Source: Rugamonas apoptosis | Lineage (GTDB): Bacteria > Pseudomonadota > Gammaproteobacteria > Burkholderiales > Burkholderiaceae_D | Direction of reading: 5' to 3' | DNA length: 64,000 bases | NCBI RefSeq assembly: GCF_014042355.1 | Contig: NZ_JACEZU010000007.1 | Span: forward strand, 124,001-188,000 | Shown: positions 15,953 through 26,003 of the stretch, in pieces | Layout of the letters: each line of letters begins with the position of its first letter | Numbering within the stretch: the stretch's first letter is position 1 | Position numbers and translations under genes: made by a program | Notes under the pieces: generated by a model | What the model was told of the DNA's origin: nothing | What the model saw: the letters and a program-made list of their open reading frames with translations, nothing else | Databases searched by the model: none

Positions 15953-17242
15953 TTGGATACCGTGCCGTTCTGGGTGCAATTGCTTGCGCTCGCTCTCCTG
16001 ATACTGTGTTCGGCCTTTTTCGCGATGGCCGAAACGGCCCTGATGGCGGCCAACCGCCACCGTTTGCGCCACCTGGCCAAACGGGGCAGCCGCGGCGCCA
16101 GCACCACGTTGTGGCTGCTGGAACGCACCGACAAGCTGCTGTCGCTGGTGCTGATCGCCAACACCCTGATCAACGCCATGGCCACCGCGCTGGTGACGGC
16201 GATCGCCATCGACACCTTCGGCCACGACGACAACGTGATCACCATCTCCACCAGCGTCGTGGCCTTCCTGCTGATCGTGTTCGCGGAAATCTCGCCCAAG
16301 GTGATCGGCGCCACCTATCCGGAAAAGATCGCGCTGCCCACCAGCATGGTGCTGAAACCGCTGATGGCGGCGGCCAAGCCGCTGATCTGGTTCGTCAACC
16401 TGTTCGTCAGCCTGCTGCTCAAGCCGCTGCGCATCAAGGATGGCGCGCACCAGCACGACGCCCGCCTGTCGCCCGAGGAATTGCGCTCCATCGTGCTGGA
16501 AGGGGGCAACTTCATTCCGCAAAAGCACAAGAGCATCCTGCTCAACCTGTTCGACCTGGAAACCATCTCGGTCGAGGACATCATGACGCCCCGCTCCCAG
16601 ATCGAGGCGCTGGACCTGTCCTTGCCGGTGGAGGAGATCAAGCACGAACTGACCACTTGCTACCACAACAAGCTGCCCGTCTACGAAGGCGAGATCAACC
16701 AGATCGTCGGCATCCTGCACGTGCGCAAGGCCGTGGCCCTGCTCAACCAGGAGCAGGAACTGACGGTGGAGCATTTCCGCGCGCTGTTGACGGCGCCCTA
16801 TTTCATTCCGCAGGACACGCGCGTGTTCACCCAGCTGCAGTACTTCCAGGAGAACCGCGAACGGCTGGGCATCATCGTCGACGAGTACGGCGAAGTGCAG
16901 GGCCTGGTCACGCTGGACGACATCATCGAGGAAATGATCGGCGAGTTCACCACCTCCATGCCCGGCGCGGCCCGCGCCGACAGCTTCGACTGGAACGAGC
17001 ACGGTGAATGCCTGTTGGAAGGGGCCACGGCATTGCGTGACATTAACAAGCGTCTGGGATTAAACTTCCCACTGGACGGTCCGAAAACCCTGAATGGGAT
17101 GATGCTGGAATTGTTGCAGGAAATTCCGGAAGCCCCCATCAGCGTCAAGATTGGCCACTGCGTGATCGAGGTGGTGCAAGTGCAGCACCAGTCGATCAAA
17201 GTGGTGAAATTGATACGTCCTGCCAGCAAGCGCGCCGCCTGA
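15953..17242 (+). CDS. CorC/HlyC family membrane protein (DUF21-CBS)
   Basis: A 429-residue inner-membrane protein with a DUF21 (CNNM) domain of three to four helices (about 1-180, starting VQLLALALLILCSAFFAMAE), a CBS pair (about 195-325, IMTPRSQIEALD and IIVDEYGEVQGLVTLDDIIEE) and a C-terminal CorC_HlyC domain (about 340-425). Such proteins are linked to magnesium/cobalt export or resistance; the historical haemolysin label has no support here. The start is uncertain: TTG at 15953 or GTG at 15962, both in frame, neither with a good ribosome site. It precedes pilB on the same strand by 204 bp. Confidence 0.88.
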   Translation: MDTVPFWVQLLALALLILCSAFFAMAETALMAANRHRLRHLAKRGSRGASTTLWLLERTDKLLSLVLIANTLINAMATALVTAIAIDTFGHDDNVITISTSVVAFLLIVFAEISPKVIGATYPEKIALPTSMVLKPLMAAAKPLIWFVNLFVSLLLKPLRIKDGAHQHDARLSPEELRSIVLEGGNFIPQKHKSILLNLFDLETISVEDIMTPRSQIEALDLSLPVEEIKHELTTCYHNKLPVYEGEINQIVGILHVRKAVALLNQEQELTVEHFRALLTAPYFIPQDTRVFTQLQYFQENRERLGIIVDEYGEVQGLVTLDDIIEEMIGEFTTSMPGAARADSFDWNEHGECLLEGATALRDINKRLGLNFPLDGPKTLNGMMLELLQEIPEAPISVKIGHCVIEVVQVQHQSIKVVKLIRPASKRAA

Positions 17243-17320
17243 GCAAAATCGCCGCAACCCCGCCGTTGCGGGCGCCCTGCCCCGTATGCGCACCGCCGGC
17301 GCAACGATGCGGCACTCATT

Positions 17321-17336
17321 GTTGCCGCACGGCAAC
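17321..17336 (+). terminator. Small hairpin between CorC-type gene and pilB
   Basis: GTTGCC and GGCAAC pair over a GCAC loop, followed by a short AT-rich stretch (gaattacttt). It may end the CorC-type transcript; weak. Confidence 0.3.
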
Positions 17337-17446
17337 GAATTACTTTACAAACCAGCTTCCTAAGGGCATTATCCGACGGGTAGTTGAGGGCCAGGCCGCC
17401 CCTGTCCGCTCCACTTTCCCGACCCCTATCCTTACAGCGCGCTCTT

Positions 17447-19180
17447 ATGGCAGCAGTCCTTCCTAACGCGGCGCCCAGTACCTCCTTGCCGGGGCTGGCG
17501 CGCGCCTTGATGCAAGCCGGACGCCTGAGCGCCCAGCAGGCGGAGGCGCTGCAAAAGAAAGCGCTGACCGAGAAGCTGCCCTTCATCGACGCCATCCTGG
17601 CCAGCGGCACCATCGACGCGCCCGCGCTGGCCTCGTTTTGCGCGGAAACCTACGGCTATCCGCTGATCGACCTGGGCTGTCTGAACCTGGAGGCGCTGCC
17701 GTCCAAGAGCATAGACGGCAAGCTGATGTACACCCAGCGCGTGGTGGCGCTGGCCAAGCGGGGCAACAAGATGTCGGTCGCCATCTCCGACCCCACCAAC
17801 ACCCAGGCCCTGGACCAGATCAAGTTCCAGACCGAGTCGACGGTGGAACCGGTGATCGTGGCCCACGACGCGCTGCTCAAGCTGCTGGCCGCACTCAGCA
17901 AGAGCGCCGAGCAAAACCTCAGCGACCTGGCGGGCGAGGAACAGGATATCCAGTTCGCCGAGGACGACAATCCGCCCACCACGGCCGCCGCCGACCAGGC
18001 CGCCAGCGAAGTGGAGGACGCGCCCATCGTGCGCTTCCTCAACAAGATGCTGATGGACGCCGTCAACATGGGCGCCTCCGACTTGCACTTCGAGCCGTTC
18101 GAGAAGTTTTACCGGATCCGCTTCCGGGTCGATGGCGTGCTGATCGAACATGCCCAGCCGCCCATCTCGATCAAGGAAAAGCTGGTGTCGCGCATCAAGG
18201 TGCTGGCCAAGCTCGACATCTCGGAAAAGCGCATCCCGCAGGATGGCCGCATGCGCTTGATCGTGTCGCCCACCAAGACCATCGACCTGCGCATCTCGAC
18301 CCTGCCCACGCTGTTCGGCGAAAAGACCGTGATGCGTATCCTGGACGCCACCCAGGCCCAGATGGGCATCGACGCGCTCGGCTACGACCCGGACCAGAAG
18401 GAACTGCTGCTGGACGCCATCCACCGCCCCTACGGCATGGTACTGGTGACGGGCCCCACCGGTTCCGGCAAGACGGTGTCGCTGTACACCTGTCTGAACG
18501 TGATCAACAAGCCCGGCATCAACATCTCCACGGCCGAGGACCCGGCCGAGATCAACCTGCCGGGCGTCAACCAGGTCAACGTCAACGACAAGGCCGGCCT
18601 GACCTTCCCCGTGGCCTTGAAGTCGTTCCTGCGGCAGGATCCGGACATCATCATGGTGGGCGAGATCCGCGACCTGGAAACGGCCGACATCGCCATCAAG
18701 GCGGCCCAGACCGGCCACATGGTGTTTTCCACGCTGCACACCAACGACGCCCCGTCCACCCTGACCCGCTTGATGAACATGGGAGTGGCGCCATTCAACA
18801 TCGCCTCGTCCGTGATCCTGATCACGGCCCAGCGCCTGGCGCGCCGGCTGTGCACCTGCAAGCAGCCGGTGGACATTTCGGAAGACTTGCTGGTCAAGGC
18901 CGGCTTCCGGCCCGAGGAACTGGACGGCAGCTGGAAGCCGTACGGCCCCGTCGGCTGCGAACGCTGCAATGGCGGCGGCTACAAGGGCCGGGTCGGCATT
19001 TACCAGATCATGCCCATCACGCCGGCCATCGAAGCGCTGATCCTGGCCAGCGGCAACGCGATGCAGATCGCGGCCCAGTCCGAGGCAGAGGGCGTGAAGT
19101 CGCTGCGCCAGTCCGGCCTGGTCAAGGTCAAGAACGGCCTGACCAGCCTGGAAGAAGTACTCGGCTGCACCAACGAATAG
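17447..19180 (+). CDS. pilB: Type IV pilus extension ATPase PilB
   Basis: The 577-residue hexameric ATPase drives pilus growth at the inner membrane. It has an N-terminal MshEN-type domain (about 1-150), the N2 domain (GASDLHFEPFEKFYRIRFR), Walker A GPTGSGKT near 345, Asp/Walker B region DPDIIMVGEIRDLETAD, the His box ending STLHTNDAP, and the C-terminal zinc cysteines RRLCTC and GCERCNGGGYKGRVG. An in-frame GTG-type start further upstream exists, but ATG at 17447 gives the usual length. pilC follows after 10 bases and pilD shortly after, the standard pilBCD order. Confidence 0.96.
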   Translation: MAAVLPNAAPSTSLPGLARALMQAGRLSAQQAEALQKKALTEKLPFIDAILASGTIDAPALASFCAETYGYPLIDLGCLNLEALPSKSIDGKLMYTQRVVALAKRGNKMSVAISDPTNTQALDQIKFQTESTVEPVIVAHDALLKLLAALSKSAEQNLSDLAGEEQDIQFAEDDNPPTTAAADQAASEVEDAPIVRFLNKMLMDAVNMGASDLHFEPFEKFYRIRFRVDGVLIEHAQPPISIKEKLVSRIKVLAKLDISEKRIPQDGRMRLIVSPTKTIDLRISTLPTLFGEKTVMRILDATQAQMGIDALGYDPDQKELLLDAIHRPYGMVLVTGPTGSGKTVSLYTCLNVINKPGINISTAEDPAEINLPGVNQVNVNDKAGLTFPVALKSFLRQDPDIIMVGEIRDLETADIAIKAAQTGHMVFSTLHTNDAPSTLTRLMNMGVAPFNIASSVILITAQRLARRLCTCKQPVDISEDLLVKAGFRPEELDGSWKPYGPVGCERCNGGGYKGRVGIYQIMPITPAIEALILASGNAMQIAAQSEAEGVKSLRQSGLVKVKNGLTSLEEVLGCTNE

Positions 19181-19190
19181 GAAAGCGACC

Positions 19191-20408
19191 ATGGCCACAT
19201 CGAGCGGCACCCCGATCAAGGAATCCATCTTTTCCTGGGAAGGCAAGGACAAGACCGGCAAGACGGTGCGCGGCGAACTGCGCGCCGGCGGCGAGGCCGT
19301 CGTCAACGTCACGCTGCGCCGCCAGGGCATCATGGTCACCAAGATCAAGAAGAAAGTCTACCGCAGCGGCAAGAAGGTGACGGACAAGGATATCTCCCTA
19401 TTCACGCGCCAGCTGGCCACCATGATGAAGGCGGGCGTACCGCTGCTGCAATCGTTCGACATCGTCGGCAAGGGCCACGCCAACCCATCCGTGTCCAAGC
19501 TGGTGCTGGACTTGCGGGCCGATATCGAGACCGGGACCAGCCTGAACCAGGCGTTCCGCAAGTTCCCCCTGTATTTCGACCCGCTGTTCTGCAACCTGGT
19601 GGGCGCCGGCGAACAGGCCGGTATCCTGGAGGACTTGCTGACCCGGCTCGCGATCTACAAGGAAAAGACGCTGGCCATGAAGGCCAAGATCAAGTCGGCC
19701 CTGATGTACCCGGTGTCGATCCTGGCCGTGGCCTTCATCGTCACGGCCGTGATCATGATCTGGGTGGTGCCGGCGTTCAAGGAAGTGTTCAAGAGCTTCG
19801 GCGCCGACCTGCCCGCGCCCACGCTGGCCGTGATGGCGATTTCGGAATTTTTCGTCAAGTGGTGGTATGTGATCTTCGGCGGCCTGTTCGGCGGCATCTA
19901 TTTCTTCTTCCGGGCCTGGCAGCGTTCGGCCAAGGTGCAGCGCTTCATGGACGTGGCCCTGCTCAAGGCGCCCGTGTTCGGCGACGTGATCCGCAAGGCC
20001 ACCATCGCGCGCTGGACGCGCACCCTGGCGACCATGTTCGCGGCCGGCGTGCCGCTGGTCGAATCGCTCGATTCCGTGGGCGGCGCGGCCGGCAACGCCG
20101 TCTACCTGGACGCCACGCGCCGCATCCAGAGCGAGGTCAGCACGGGTGTCAGCCTGACGGTGGCCATGCAGAACGCCGACGTGTTCCCCAACATGGTGAC
20201 GCAGATGGTGGCCATCGGCGAGGAATCCGGTTCGCTGGACGCCATGCTGGGCAAAGTGGCCGACTTCTACGAGGAGGAAGTGGATGACGCCGTCGCTTCG
20301 CTGTCGAGCCTGATGGAACCGATGATCATGGTGATCCTGGGCGTGCTGATCGGCGGCCTGGTGATCGCCATGTACCTGCCCATCTTCAAGCTCGGCTCCG
20401 TCGTTTGA
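19191..20408 (+). CDS. pilC: Type IV pilus inner-membrane platform protein PilC
   Basis: A 405-residue platform protein with two GspF domains (about 70-195 and 275-400), each with a conserved FTRQLATMMKAGVPLLQSFD / WTRTLATMFAAGVPLVESLD block, and three membrane helices (about 175-200, 220-245, 375-400). It couples PilB and PilT motion to pilin assembly. ATG at 19191 follows GGAAAG by a few bases and is ten bases from the pilB stop. Confidence 0.96.
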   Translation: MATSSGTPIKESIFSWEGKDKTGKTVRGELRAGGEAVVNVTLRRQGIMVTKIKKKVYRSGKKVTDKDISLFTRQLATMMKAGVPLLQSFDIVGKGHANPSVSKLVLDLRADIETGTSLNQAFRKFPLYFDPLFCNLVGAGEQAGILEDLLTRLAIYKEKTLAMKAKIKSALMYPVSILAVAFIVTAVIMIWVVPAFKEVFKSFGADLPAPTLAVMAISEFFVKWWYVIFGGLFGGIYFFFRAWQRSAKVQRFMDVALLKAPVFGDVIRKATIARWTRTLATMFAAGVPLVESLDSVGGAAGNAVYLDATRRIQSEVSTGVSLTVAMQNADVFPNMVTQMVAIGEESGSLDAMLGKVADFYEEEVDDAVASLSSLMEPMIMVILGVLIGGLVIAMYLPIFKLGSVV

Positions 20409-20520
20409 CGGCGCCACGATGGCGGGAAGGGGCCGCGTGCCGGCCCCGTCCCCCATCGCGTGCCGGAATGCTTTACACTCGACCCGTGACAATAACGACG
20501 CCCCCAGGGCGCAACACGCC

Positions 20521-21390
20521 ATGCCCCAAGCTACCCTGTTCTTCGCCCCGCCCGCCAACCTCTTCATCAGCCTGATCGCCGGCCTGTTCGGCCTCATGTT
20601 CGGCAGTTTCCTCAACGTCGTGATCCACCGCCTGCCGAAAATGATGCAGCGCGAATCGGACAACTACGTGGCCACGGAAAGCGGCAAGGAGCCGCCCCAC
20701 ACGGACCGCTACAACCTGGTCGTGCCCCGTTCCGCCTGCCCCCACTGCGGACACCAGATCACGGCGCTGGAAAACATCCCGGTGCTGAGCTACCTGGTCC
20801 AGGGCGGCAAGTGCCGTGCCTGCAAGGCGCCGATCTCGGCCCGCTACCCGGCCGTGGAGTTGCTGACGGGCGTGCTGTCGGCCGTGATGGTGTGGCACTT
20901 CGGCAGCGGCTGGGCCGGGCTGGCCGCCATCTTCTTCGTGTGCGCGCTGGTGGCCATGACCTTCATCGACTTCGACACCCAGATGCTGCCGGACGACCTC
21001 ACCTTCCCGCTGCTGTGGGCCGGCCTGCTGCTCAACGTCAACGCCACCTTCGTGCCGCTGCAGGACGCCGTGATCGGCGCGGCGGCCGGCTACCTGGCGC
21101 TGTGGTCGATCTACTGGCTGTTCAAGCTGGCCACCGGCAAGGAAGGCATGGGCTACGGCGACTTCAAGCTGCTGGCCGCGCTGGGCGCCTGGATGGGCTG
21201 GAGCATGCTGCCGGCCATCATCCTGTTGTCGTCCGTGGTGGGCGCCGTGGTCGGCATCTGCCTGATCGTGTTCGCCCGCCATGGCCGCCACAACCCGATT
21301 CCGTTCGGCCCCTACCTGGCGGCCGCCGGCCTGATCGCCCTGCTGTACGACAAACAACTGTCGGGCTTCACGTCCGGCCTGCTGGGCTGA
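20521..21390 (+). CDS. pilD: Prepilin leader peptidase/N-methyltransferase PilD
   Basis: The bifunctional aspartic protease trims the leader of type IV prepilins and methylates the new N-terminus. The 289-residue product has a first helix ([20 protein letters not shown]), the cytoplasmic four-Cys zinc loop CPHCGHQI ... [20 protein letters not shown], and the two catalytic aspartates in [14 protein letters not shown] and [17 protein letters not shown], followed by more helices. ATG at 20521 is preferred over an in-frame start 102 bases upstream, which would add a hydrophilic tail. coaE starts one base after the stop. Confidence 0.96.
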   Translation: MPQATLFFAPPANLFISLIAGLFGLMFGSFLNVVIHRLPKMMQRESDNYVATESGKEPPHTDRYNLVVPRSACPHCGHQITALENIPVLSYLVQGGKCRACKAPISARYPAVELLTGVLSAVMVWHFGSGWAGLAAIFFVCALVAMTFIDFDTQMLPDDLTFPLLWAGLLLNVNATFVPLQDAVIGAAAGYLALWSIYWLFKLATGKEGMGYGDFKLLAALGAWMGWSMLPAIILLSSVVGAVVGICLIVFARHGRHNPIPFGPYLAAAGLIALLYDKQLSGFTSGLLG

Positions 21391-21391
21391 C

Positions 21392-22033
21392 ATGGGCGCA
21401 GCGCCACGTTTCACGGTGGGCCTGACGGGCGGCATCGGCAGCGGCAAGAGCACGGTGGCGGACTTGTTCGCCGCGCGCGGCGTGAGCGTGGTCGACACCG
21501 ACCAGATCGCCCATCGCCTGACGGCGCCCGGCGGTGCCGCCATGGCCGACATCGTGGCCCAGTTCGGCCCCGAGTACGCGGACGCGGCCGGCGCGCTGGA
21601 CCGGGCCCGCATGCGCCAGCTGGTGTTCGCCGACGCCGGCGCCAAGGCTCGGCTGGAAGCCATCCTGCACCCGCGCATACGGGCCGAGACGGAGGCGGCC
21701 ACGGCCGCCGCCAGCGGCTGTTATGTGATGCTGGCCATCCCGCTGCTGGTGGAGTCGGGCACATGGCGTGCGCGGGTGTCGCGGGTGCTTGCGGTAGACT
21801 GCCCGGAAACGGTCCAGATCGCCCGCGTAATGGCGCGCAACAAGTTGCCAGAAGCGCAAGTCCGGGCCATCATGGCGGCCCAGGCCACGCGCCAGGCCCG
21901 GCTCGACGCGGCCGACGACGTGATCGTCAACGACGCCGGCCTGGCCGCCCTGACGCCCCAAATCGACCGTCTGCACCAGTTATATCTGACTTTTTCGAAC
22001 GGAACCGCGACAAACGGTTCCCAACGTTTGTAA
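21392..22033 (+). CDS. coaE: Dephospho-CoA kinase
   Basis: CoaE phosphorylates dephospho-CoA in the last step of CoA synthesis. The 213-residue protein opens with the P-loop [18 protein letters not shown], then [19 protein letters not shown] and the lid-region segment [20 protein letters not shown] with VDCPE. The size is normal (~200). It lies directly after pilD and before zapD, the common order in beta- and gammaproteobacteria. Confidence 0.96.
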   Translation: MGAAPRFTVGLTGGIGSGKSTVADLFAARGVSVVDTDQIAHRLTAPGGAAMADIVAQFGPEYADAAGALDRARMRQLVFADAGAKARLEAILHPRIRAETEAATAAASGCYVMLAIPLLVESGTWRARVSRVLAVDCPETVQIARVMARNKLPEAQVRAIMAAQATRQARLDAADDVIVNDAGLAALTPQIDRLHQLYLTFSNGTATNGSQRL

Positions 22034-22097
22034 TTTTGCTTCGCTTGCTTCAAAATCACGGGATTACCAGCGGGTCCACACATAGAGGGATGTTATT

Positions 22098-22853
22098 TTG
22101 ATCGTCTACGAATATCCTTTCAACGAACGCATACGTACCCTGTTGCGGTTGGAGGACCTGTACGAGAAATTCAAGTTCTTTGTGCACCAAGAACATCCGA
22201 TGCAGCACCATGTCGCGCTGGCCACCATTTTCGACATGCTGGAAGTGGCGGGACGGGCCGACTTGAAGTCGGATCTGCTGCAAGAGCTGGAACGCCAGCG
22301 CCAGAGCCTGCTGGGCTACCGCATGAATCCCAACGTCCAGGCCGAAACGCTGGACGCCATCCTGGGCGAGCTGGACACCGTCAGCAGCGCGCTGGTGGCG
22401 GCCCAGGGCAAGACCGGGCAGAACGTGCGCGACAATGAATGGCTGATGTCGATCCGCGGCCGTACCATCATCCCCGGCGGCGCCTGCGAATTCGACCTGC
22501 CGTCCTACTACGCCTGGCAGCAGCGCAGCGCCGAACAGCGCTTCAACGACATCGCCAACTGGTTCGCGCCGCTGGCGCCCCTGTTCGACGCGCTGGCCCT
22601 GGTGCTGCGTTTGCTGCGCGACTCCGGTGGTCCGGTCAAGATGATCGCCGCCGCCGGCAGCTACCAGCAGATGTTGCAAGGTAAGGTGTACCAGATGCTG
22701 CGCCTGACGCTGGACGAATCGCTGGGCGCCATCCCTGAAATTTCAGCCAACAAATACATGCTGTGGGTGCGCTTCACCACCCAGGGCGGCGACTTGAAAC
22801 CGAAGCCGCTGGAAGACGACGTCCCCTTCGAGCTCACGCTCTGTAACTTTTAA
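22098..22853 (+). CDS. zapD: Cell division protein ZapD
   Basis: ZapD cross-links FtsZ filaments at the division ring. The 251-residue protein starts with the family motif [20 protein letters not shown] and keeps [24 protein letters not shown] and [16 protein letters not shown]. The start is a TTG at 22098: no ATG or GTG is available at the conserved N-terminus, and AGAGGGA at 22084-22090 is well placed. The gene lies between coaE and yacG. Confidence 0.95.
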   Translation: MIVYEYPFNERIRTLLRLEDLYEKFKFFVHQEHPMQHHVALATIFDMLEVAGRADLKSDLLQELERQRQSLLGYRMNPNVQAETLDAILGELDTVSSALVAAQGKTGQNVRDNEWLMSIRGRTIIPGGACEFDLPSYYAWQQRSAEQRFNDIANWFAPLAPLFDALALVLRLLRDSGGPVKMIAAAGSYQQMLQGKVYQMLRLTLDESLGAIPEISANKYMLWVRFTTQGGDLKPKPLEDDVPFELTLCNF

Positions 22854-22862
22854 TTGAATGCC

Positions 22863-23033
22863 ATGACTGTAGTAGATTGCCCCACCTGCGGCGCCAAAGT
22901 GGAATGGAAGCCGGAGAACAAATTCCGCCCGTTCTGCTCGGAACGCTGCAAGAAAATCGACCTGGGCGCCTGGGCCGAGGAAAAATACACCATCCCTGCC
23001 GCGCCCCCCGTCGATCCGCTCGACCAAGAGTAA
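22863..23033 (+). CDS. yacG: Zinc-binding DNA gyrase inhibitor YacG
   Basis: A 56-residue protein starting at ATG 22863 and ending with TAA at 23031-23033, nine bases after zapD. It has the YacG zinc site [10 protein letters not shown] ... [20 protein letters not shown] (C-X2-C and C-X3-C). In E. coli YacG binds GyrB and blocks gyrase. It is convergent with mutT, with 14 bases between the stops. Confidence 0.93.
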   Translation: MTVVDCPTCGAKVEWKPENKFRPFCSERCKKIDLGAWAEEKYTIPAAPPVDPLDQE

Positions 23034-23047
23034 GGTCGCTCCAAAGC

Positions 23048-23455
23048 TCAGGTGTAGCGTACCTGCTCCAGCCACTCCAGCAATGGGATGGTGGCCGGCA
23101 GCAGCGGCTCCACGCCCACCGCGCCCTGCCAGGCGAACGCCTGCCCTTCCAGGCTTTGCGGCTCGCCTTCCCAGTCGCGGCTGATGAAGAAATGCAGCCG
23201 CACGTGGGCATGCGGATACACATGCTCGATGCCGCACCATTCGTCGGCGCTGCGGATGGTCAGCCCCAGTTCCTCGACGAATTCACGCTGGAGCGCTTCG
23301 AACACCGTCTCGCCCGGATCGACTTTACCGCCGGGAAATTCCCAGTAACCGTCGTAAGGCTTGTCGGCCGGACGCTGGCCCAGCAGCACATCGCCGTTGG
23401 GCCGGACCAGGATGCCGACGGCCACGTCGATCGGACGCGCTGGCGCGCCGCTCAT
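23048..23455 (-). CDS. mutT: Nudix hydrolase, MutT (8-oxo-dGTP diphosphatase) type
   Basis: The 135-residue protein contains a complete Nudix box, GGKVDPGETVFEALQREFVE followed by ELGL (about 42-65), and the MutT-like start VAVGILVRPNGDVLLGQRP. Its likely role is removal of oxidised guanine nucleotides. ATG at 23453-23455 overlaps the stop of the ATPase gene (ATGA), so it is the last gene of the argJ-ATPase-mutT operon. The frame is open further upstream, but the family starts here. Confidence 0.92.
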   Translation of the reverse strand: MSGAPARPIDVAVGILVRPNGDVLLGQRPADKPYDGYWEFPGGKVDPGETVFEALQREFVEELGLTIRSADEWCGIEHVYPHAHVRLHFFISRDWEGEPQSLEGQAFAWQGAVGVEPLLPATIPLLEWLEQVRYT

Positions 23456-24336
23456 GCCGCGCCGTCCTGCGGCAGCTTGCCCGCGTAATCCTTGGCGAAC
23501 TGCCACGCCACCCGGCCCGAACGGGAACCGCGCTGCAAGGCCCAGCGCAAGGCGTCGGCGCGGGCGGCCGCGATCTGGGCCGCGTCGCAGCCGAACGAGG
23601 TCAGCCAGTGGGCCACGATGTCCAGGTAATCGTCCTGCTTGAACGGGTAGAACGACAGCCACAGGCCGAAGCGCTCGGACAGCGAAATCTTTTCCTCCAC
23701 CGTCTCGCCCGGATGCAGATCGCCATCCTCGTCATGCTGGTAGCTGGCGTTGTCGGACATGCGCTCGGGCATCAGGTGACGGCGGTTGGAGGTGGCGTAG
23801 ATCAGCACGTTGTCCGATTGCGCGGCCACGCTGCCGTCCAGCGCCACCTTGAGCGCCTTGTAGCCGCTCTCGCCTTCCTCGAACGACAAGTCGTCGCAGA
23901 AGATGATGAAGCGCTCAGGCCGGCCCGCCACCAGATCGACGATGTCGGGCAGTTCAGCCAGGTCGGCCTTGTCCACTTCGATCAAACGCAGGCCATCGGC
24001 CGCGAACTGGTTCAAACAAGCCTTGATCAGCGACGACTTGCCGGTGCCGCGCGCGCCCGTCAGCAGCACGTTGTTGGCCGGACGGCCAGCCACGAACTGG
24101 CGGGTATTCTGTTCGATCTGGGCCTTTTGCGGGCCGATGTTGTGCAGGTCGGACAGCGCGATGGTCGAAGCGTGCGCCACCGCCTGCAGATAGCTGGCGC
24201 CGCTGTGGTGGCGGCGCCAGCGGTAGGCATAGCCCAGCCGCCAGTCCGGCGCGCGCGGCGTTTGCGGCAGGATGGCCTCGACCCGCTGCAGCAGCGCCTC
24301 GGCCCGCACCAGGAACTGTTCGAGTGGCGTGCTCAT
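23452..24336 (-). CDS. DUF815-type AAA+ ATP-binding protein
   Basis: A 294-residue ATPase with Walker A LLTGARGTGKSSLIKA (near 87-102), Walker B FIIFCDDLSFEEGE and sensor region VLIYATSNRRHLMPERM, followed by the DUF815 block SLSERFGLWLSFYPF. The cellular role of this family is not settled. It starts at ATG 24334-24336, two bases after the argJ stop, and ends inside the mutT start. The argJ-ATPase-mutT order is common in Betaproteobacteria. Confidence 0.9.
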   Translation of the reverse strand: MSTPLEQFLVRAEALLQRVEAILPQTPRAPDWRLGYAYRWRRHHSGASYLQAVAHASTIALSDLHNIGPQKAQIEQNTRQFVAGRPANNVLLTGARGTGKSSLIKACLNQFAADGLRLIEVDKADLAELPDIVDLVAGRPERFIIFCDDLSFEEGESGYKALKVALDGSVAAQSDNVLIYATSNRRHLMPERMSDNASYQHDEDGDLHPGETVEEKISLSERFGLWLSFYPFKQDDYLDIVAHWLTSFGCDAAQIAAARADALRWALQRGSRSGRVAWQFAKDYAGKLPQDGAA

Positions 24337-24338
24337 GA

Positions 24339-25577
24339 TCAGGAACGGTAGTCGGCGTTGATGGTCACGTAGTCGTGCGACAGGTCGCAGGTGTAGACGG
24401 TGGCGGCGGCCGCGCCGCGCGCCAGCTTGACGCGCACCGTGATCTCGCTTTGCGACATCACACGCTGGCCATCCTCTTCCTTGTAGTCGGGATTGCGGCC
24501 GCCATCCTTGGCCACCCACACGTCATCCAGGTACAGATTGAGCTTGCTCACGTCGAGGTCGTCCACGCCGGCGTAGCCGATGGCGGCCAGGATGCGGCCC
24601 AGGTTAGGGTCGGAAGCGAAGAAGGCGGTCTTGACCAGCGGCGAGTGGCCGATCGAATAAGCGATCTTGCGGCATTCGGCCACGTCCTTGCCGCCTTCCA
24701 CGGTGACGGTGATGAACTTGGTGGCGCCTTCGCCGTCGCGCACGATGGCTTGCGCCAGGAACAGCGCCAGTTCCGTCACGGCCGCCGCCAGCGTCACATA
24801 TTCAGGGCTGTCGACCGCGTTCACTTCCAGCGTGCCGGCGCCGGTGGCGATCAGCATGAAGGAATCGTTGGTGGAGGTGTCGCCGTCGATGGTGATGCAA
24901 TTGAAGCTGACGTCGGCCACCTGCTTGACCAGCACGTCCAGCACCGGCTGGGCCACCTTGGCGTCGAACGCCAGGAAGCCCAGCATGGTGGCCATATTCG
25001 GCTTGATCATGCCGGCGCCCTTGCTGATGCCCGTCAGCGTGACATGATGGCCAGCCACGTTGACGCTGCGCGAAGCGGCCTTGGGCTGGGTGTCGGTGGT
25101 CATGATGGCTTCGGCCGCGTTGTACCAGTTGTCCGCCGTCAGGCTGGCCACGGCTTGCGGCAGGCCGGCCACGATCTTGTCGACCGGCAGTTGTTCCAGA
25201 ATCACGCCGGTGGAGAACGGCAGGATCTGCTGCGCCTCGCAACCGAGCAGGCCGGCCAGGGCCGCGCAGCTGGCGTTGGCGGCGGCCAGGCCAGCCTCGC
25301 CGGTGCCGGCGTTGGCGTTGCCGGTATTGACCATCAGCGCGCGGATAGCCTTGCCGCCGGCTTGCACGGCCGCCAGGTGGGCCTTGGCCACCTGGACCGG
25401 CGCGGCGCAGAAACGGTTCAGCGTGAACACCCCGGCCACCGTGGCGCCCGGCGCCACCTGCAATACCAGCACGTCCTTGCGGTTGGGCTTTTTGATGCCG
25501 GCTTCGGCGTAACCGATGTCGACACCCGCGACGGGCTTGAGGTCAGCGGCGGTGGGCTTGGGGGAGTTGACGGCCAT
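24339..25577 (-). CDS. argJ: Bifunctional ornithine acetyltransferase / N-acetylglutamate synthase
   Basis: ArgJ recycles the acetyl group in arginine synthesis. The 412-residue precursor self-cleaves before the Thr in [18 protein letters not shown], giving two chains; this motif is intact. Other family blocks are [42 protein letters not shown] and the C-terminal [21 protein letters not shown] at 25575-25577 gives [19 protein letters not shown], the expected N-terminus; the open frame continues 32 codons upstream without homology. Confidence 0.96.
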   Translation of the reverse strand: MAVNSPKPTAADLKPVAGVDIGYAEAGIKKPNRKDVLVLQVAPGATVAGVFTLNRFCAAPVQVAKAHLAAVQAGGKAIRALMVNTGNANAGTGEAGLAAANASCAALAGLLGCEAQQILPFSTGVILEQLPVDKIVAGLPQAVASLTADNWYNAAEAIMTTDTQPKAASRSVNVAGHHVTLTGISKGAGMIKPNMATMLGFLAFDAKVAQPVLDVLVKQVADVSFNCITIDGDTSTNDSFMLIATGAGTLEVNAVDSPEYVTLAAAVTELALFLAQAIVRDGEGATKFITVTVEGGKDVAECRKIAYSIGHSPLVKTAFFASDPNLGRILAAIGYAGVDDLDVSKLNLYLDDVWVAKDGGRNPDYKEEDGQRVMSQSEITVRVKLARGAAAATVYTCDLSHDYVTINADYRS

Positions 25578-26003
25578 AGTATGTTCTCGTGCTAGGGATG
25601 GAGGGAAAAAGGTAGCCGCTATTGTAATCCCTGGCGTGCCAGTTCGTCTGCGCGGCGCTGGCGCCGCTAGCAATGCGGCCGCCCCGACATTAACCAGTAG
25701 TTACAAATCTATTCTAGCCGCGCCTGGTTGCGCCGTGGGTCGCCTTAAATATCAAAAAAACATTCAATATCAATAACTTATCGATACCGACAGGCCAATG
25801 CCGGCGTTTTTTGGTCGATAAACCACATTAATAATAGAACACTCATTCTATTTCCCATTTGAACAACAGATGCCGTACGGAAATTAGTCTAAGGTGTCGG
25901 CTGCGTACGCTACAAGCGTGCCGCGACCGACAGGCGGGCTGCGCCATACGACAGAGCGCCGACAAGAACTAGAACGAATAAAGAACTCAACGGAATCCAT
26001 AGA
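25578..26003. other. 426-bp divergent intergenic region argJ / first porin-like gene
   Basis: AT-rich between about 25680 and 25870, so it probably carries the argJ promoter (minus strand) and the porin promoter (plus strand). No gene was found. It holds a 17-base element (25879-25895) that recurs before the second porin-like gene. Confidence 0.5.
25879..25895 (+). promoter_or_regulatory. Shared upstream element, copy 1
   Basis: GGAAATTAGTCTAAGGT lies 109 bp before the first porin-like start. Sixteen of 17 bases recur at 27828-27844, 109 bp before the second porin-like start. GTCTAA resembles a -10 of ECF sigma factors, but no properly spaced -35 was seen, so the nature (promoter or operator) is open. 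Confidence 0.45.

Noticed and set aside
25860-25892. Sigma-E type promoter before the first porin-like gene
   Set aside because: GTCTAA is present, but the nearest GAAC-type -35 is about 20 bases or more away instead of 15-16, and no counterpart exists before the second copy.
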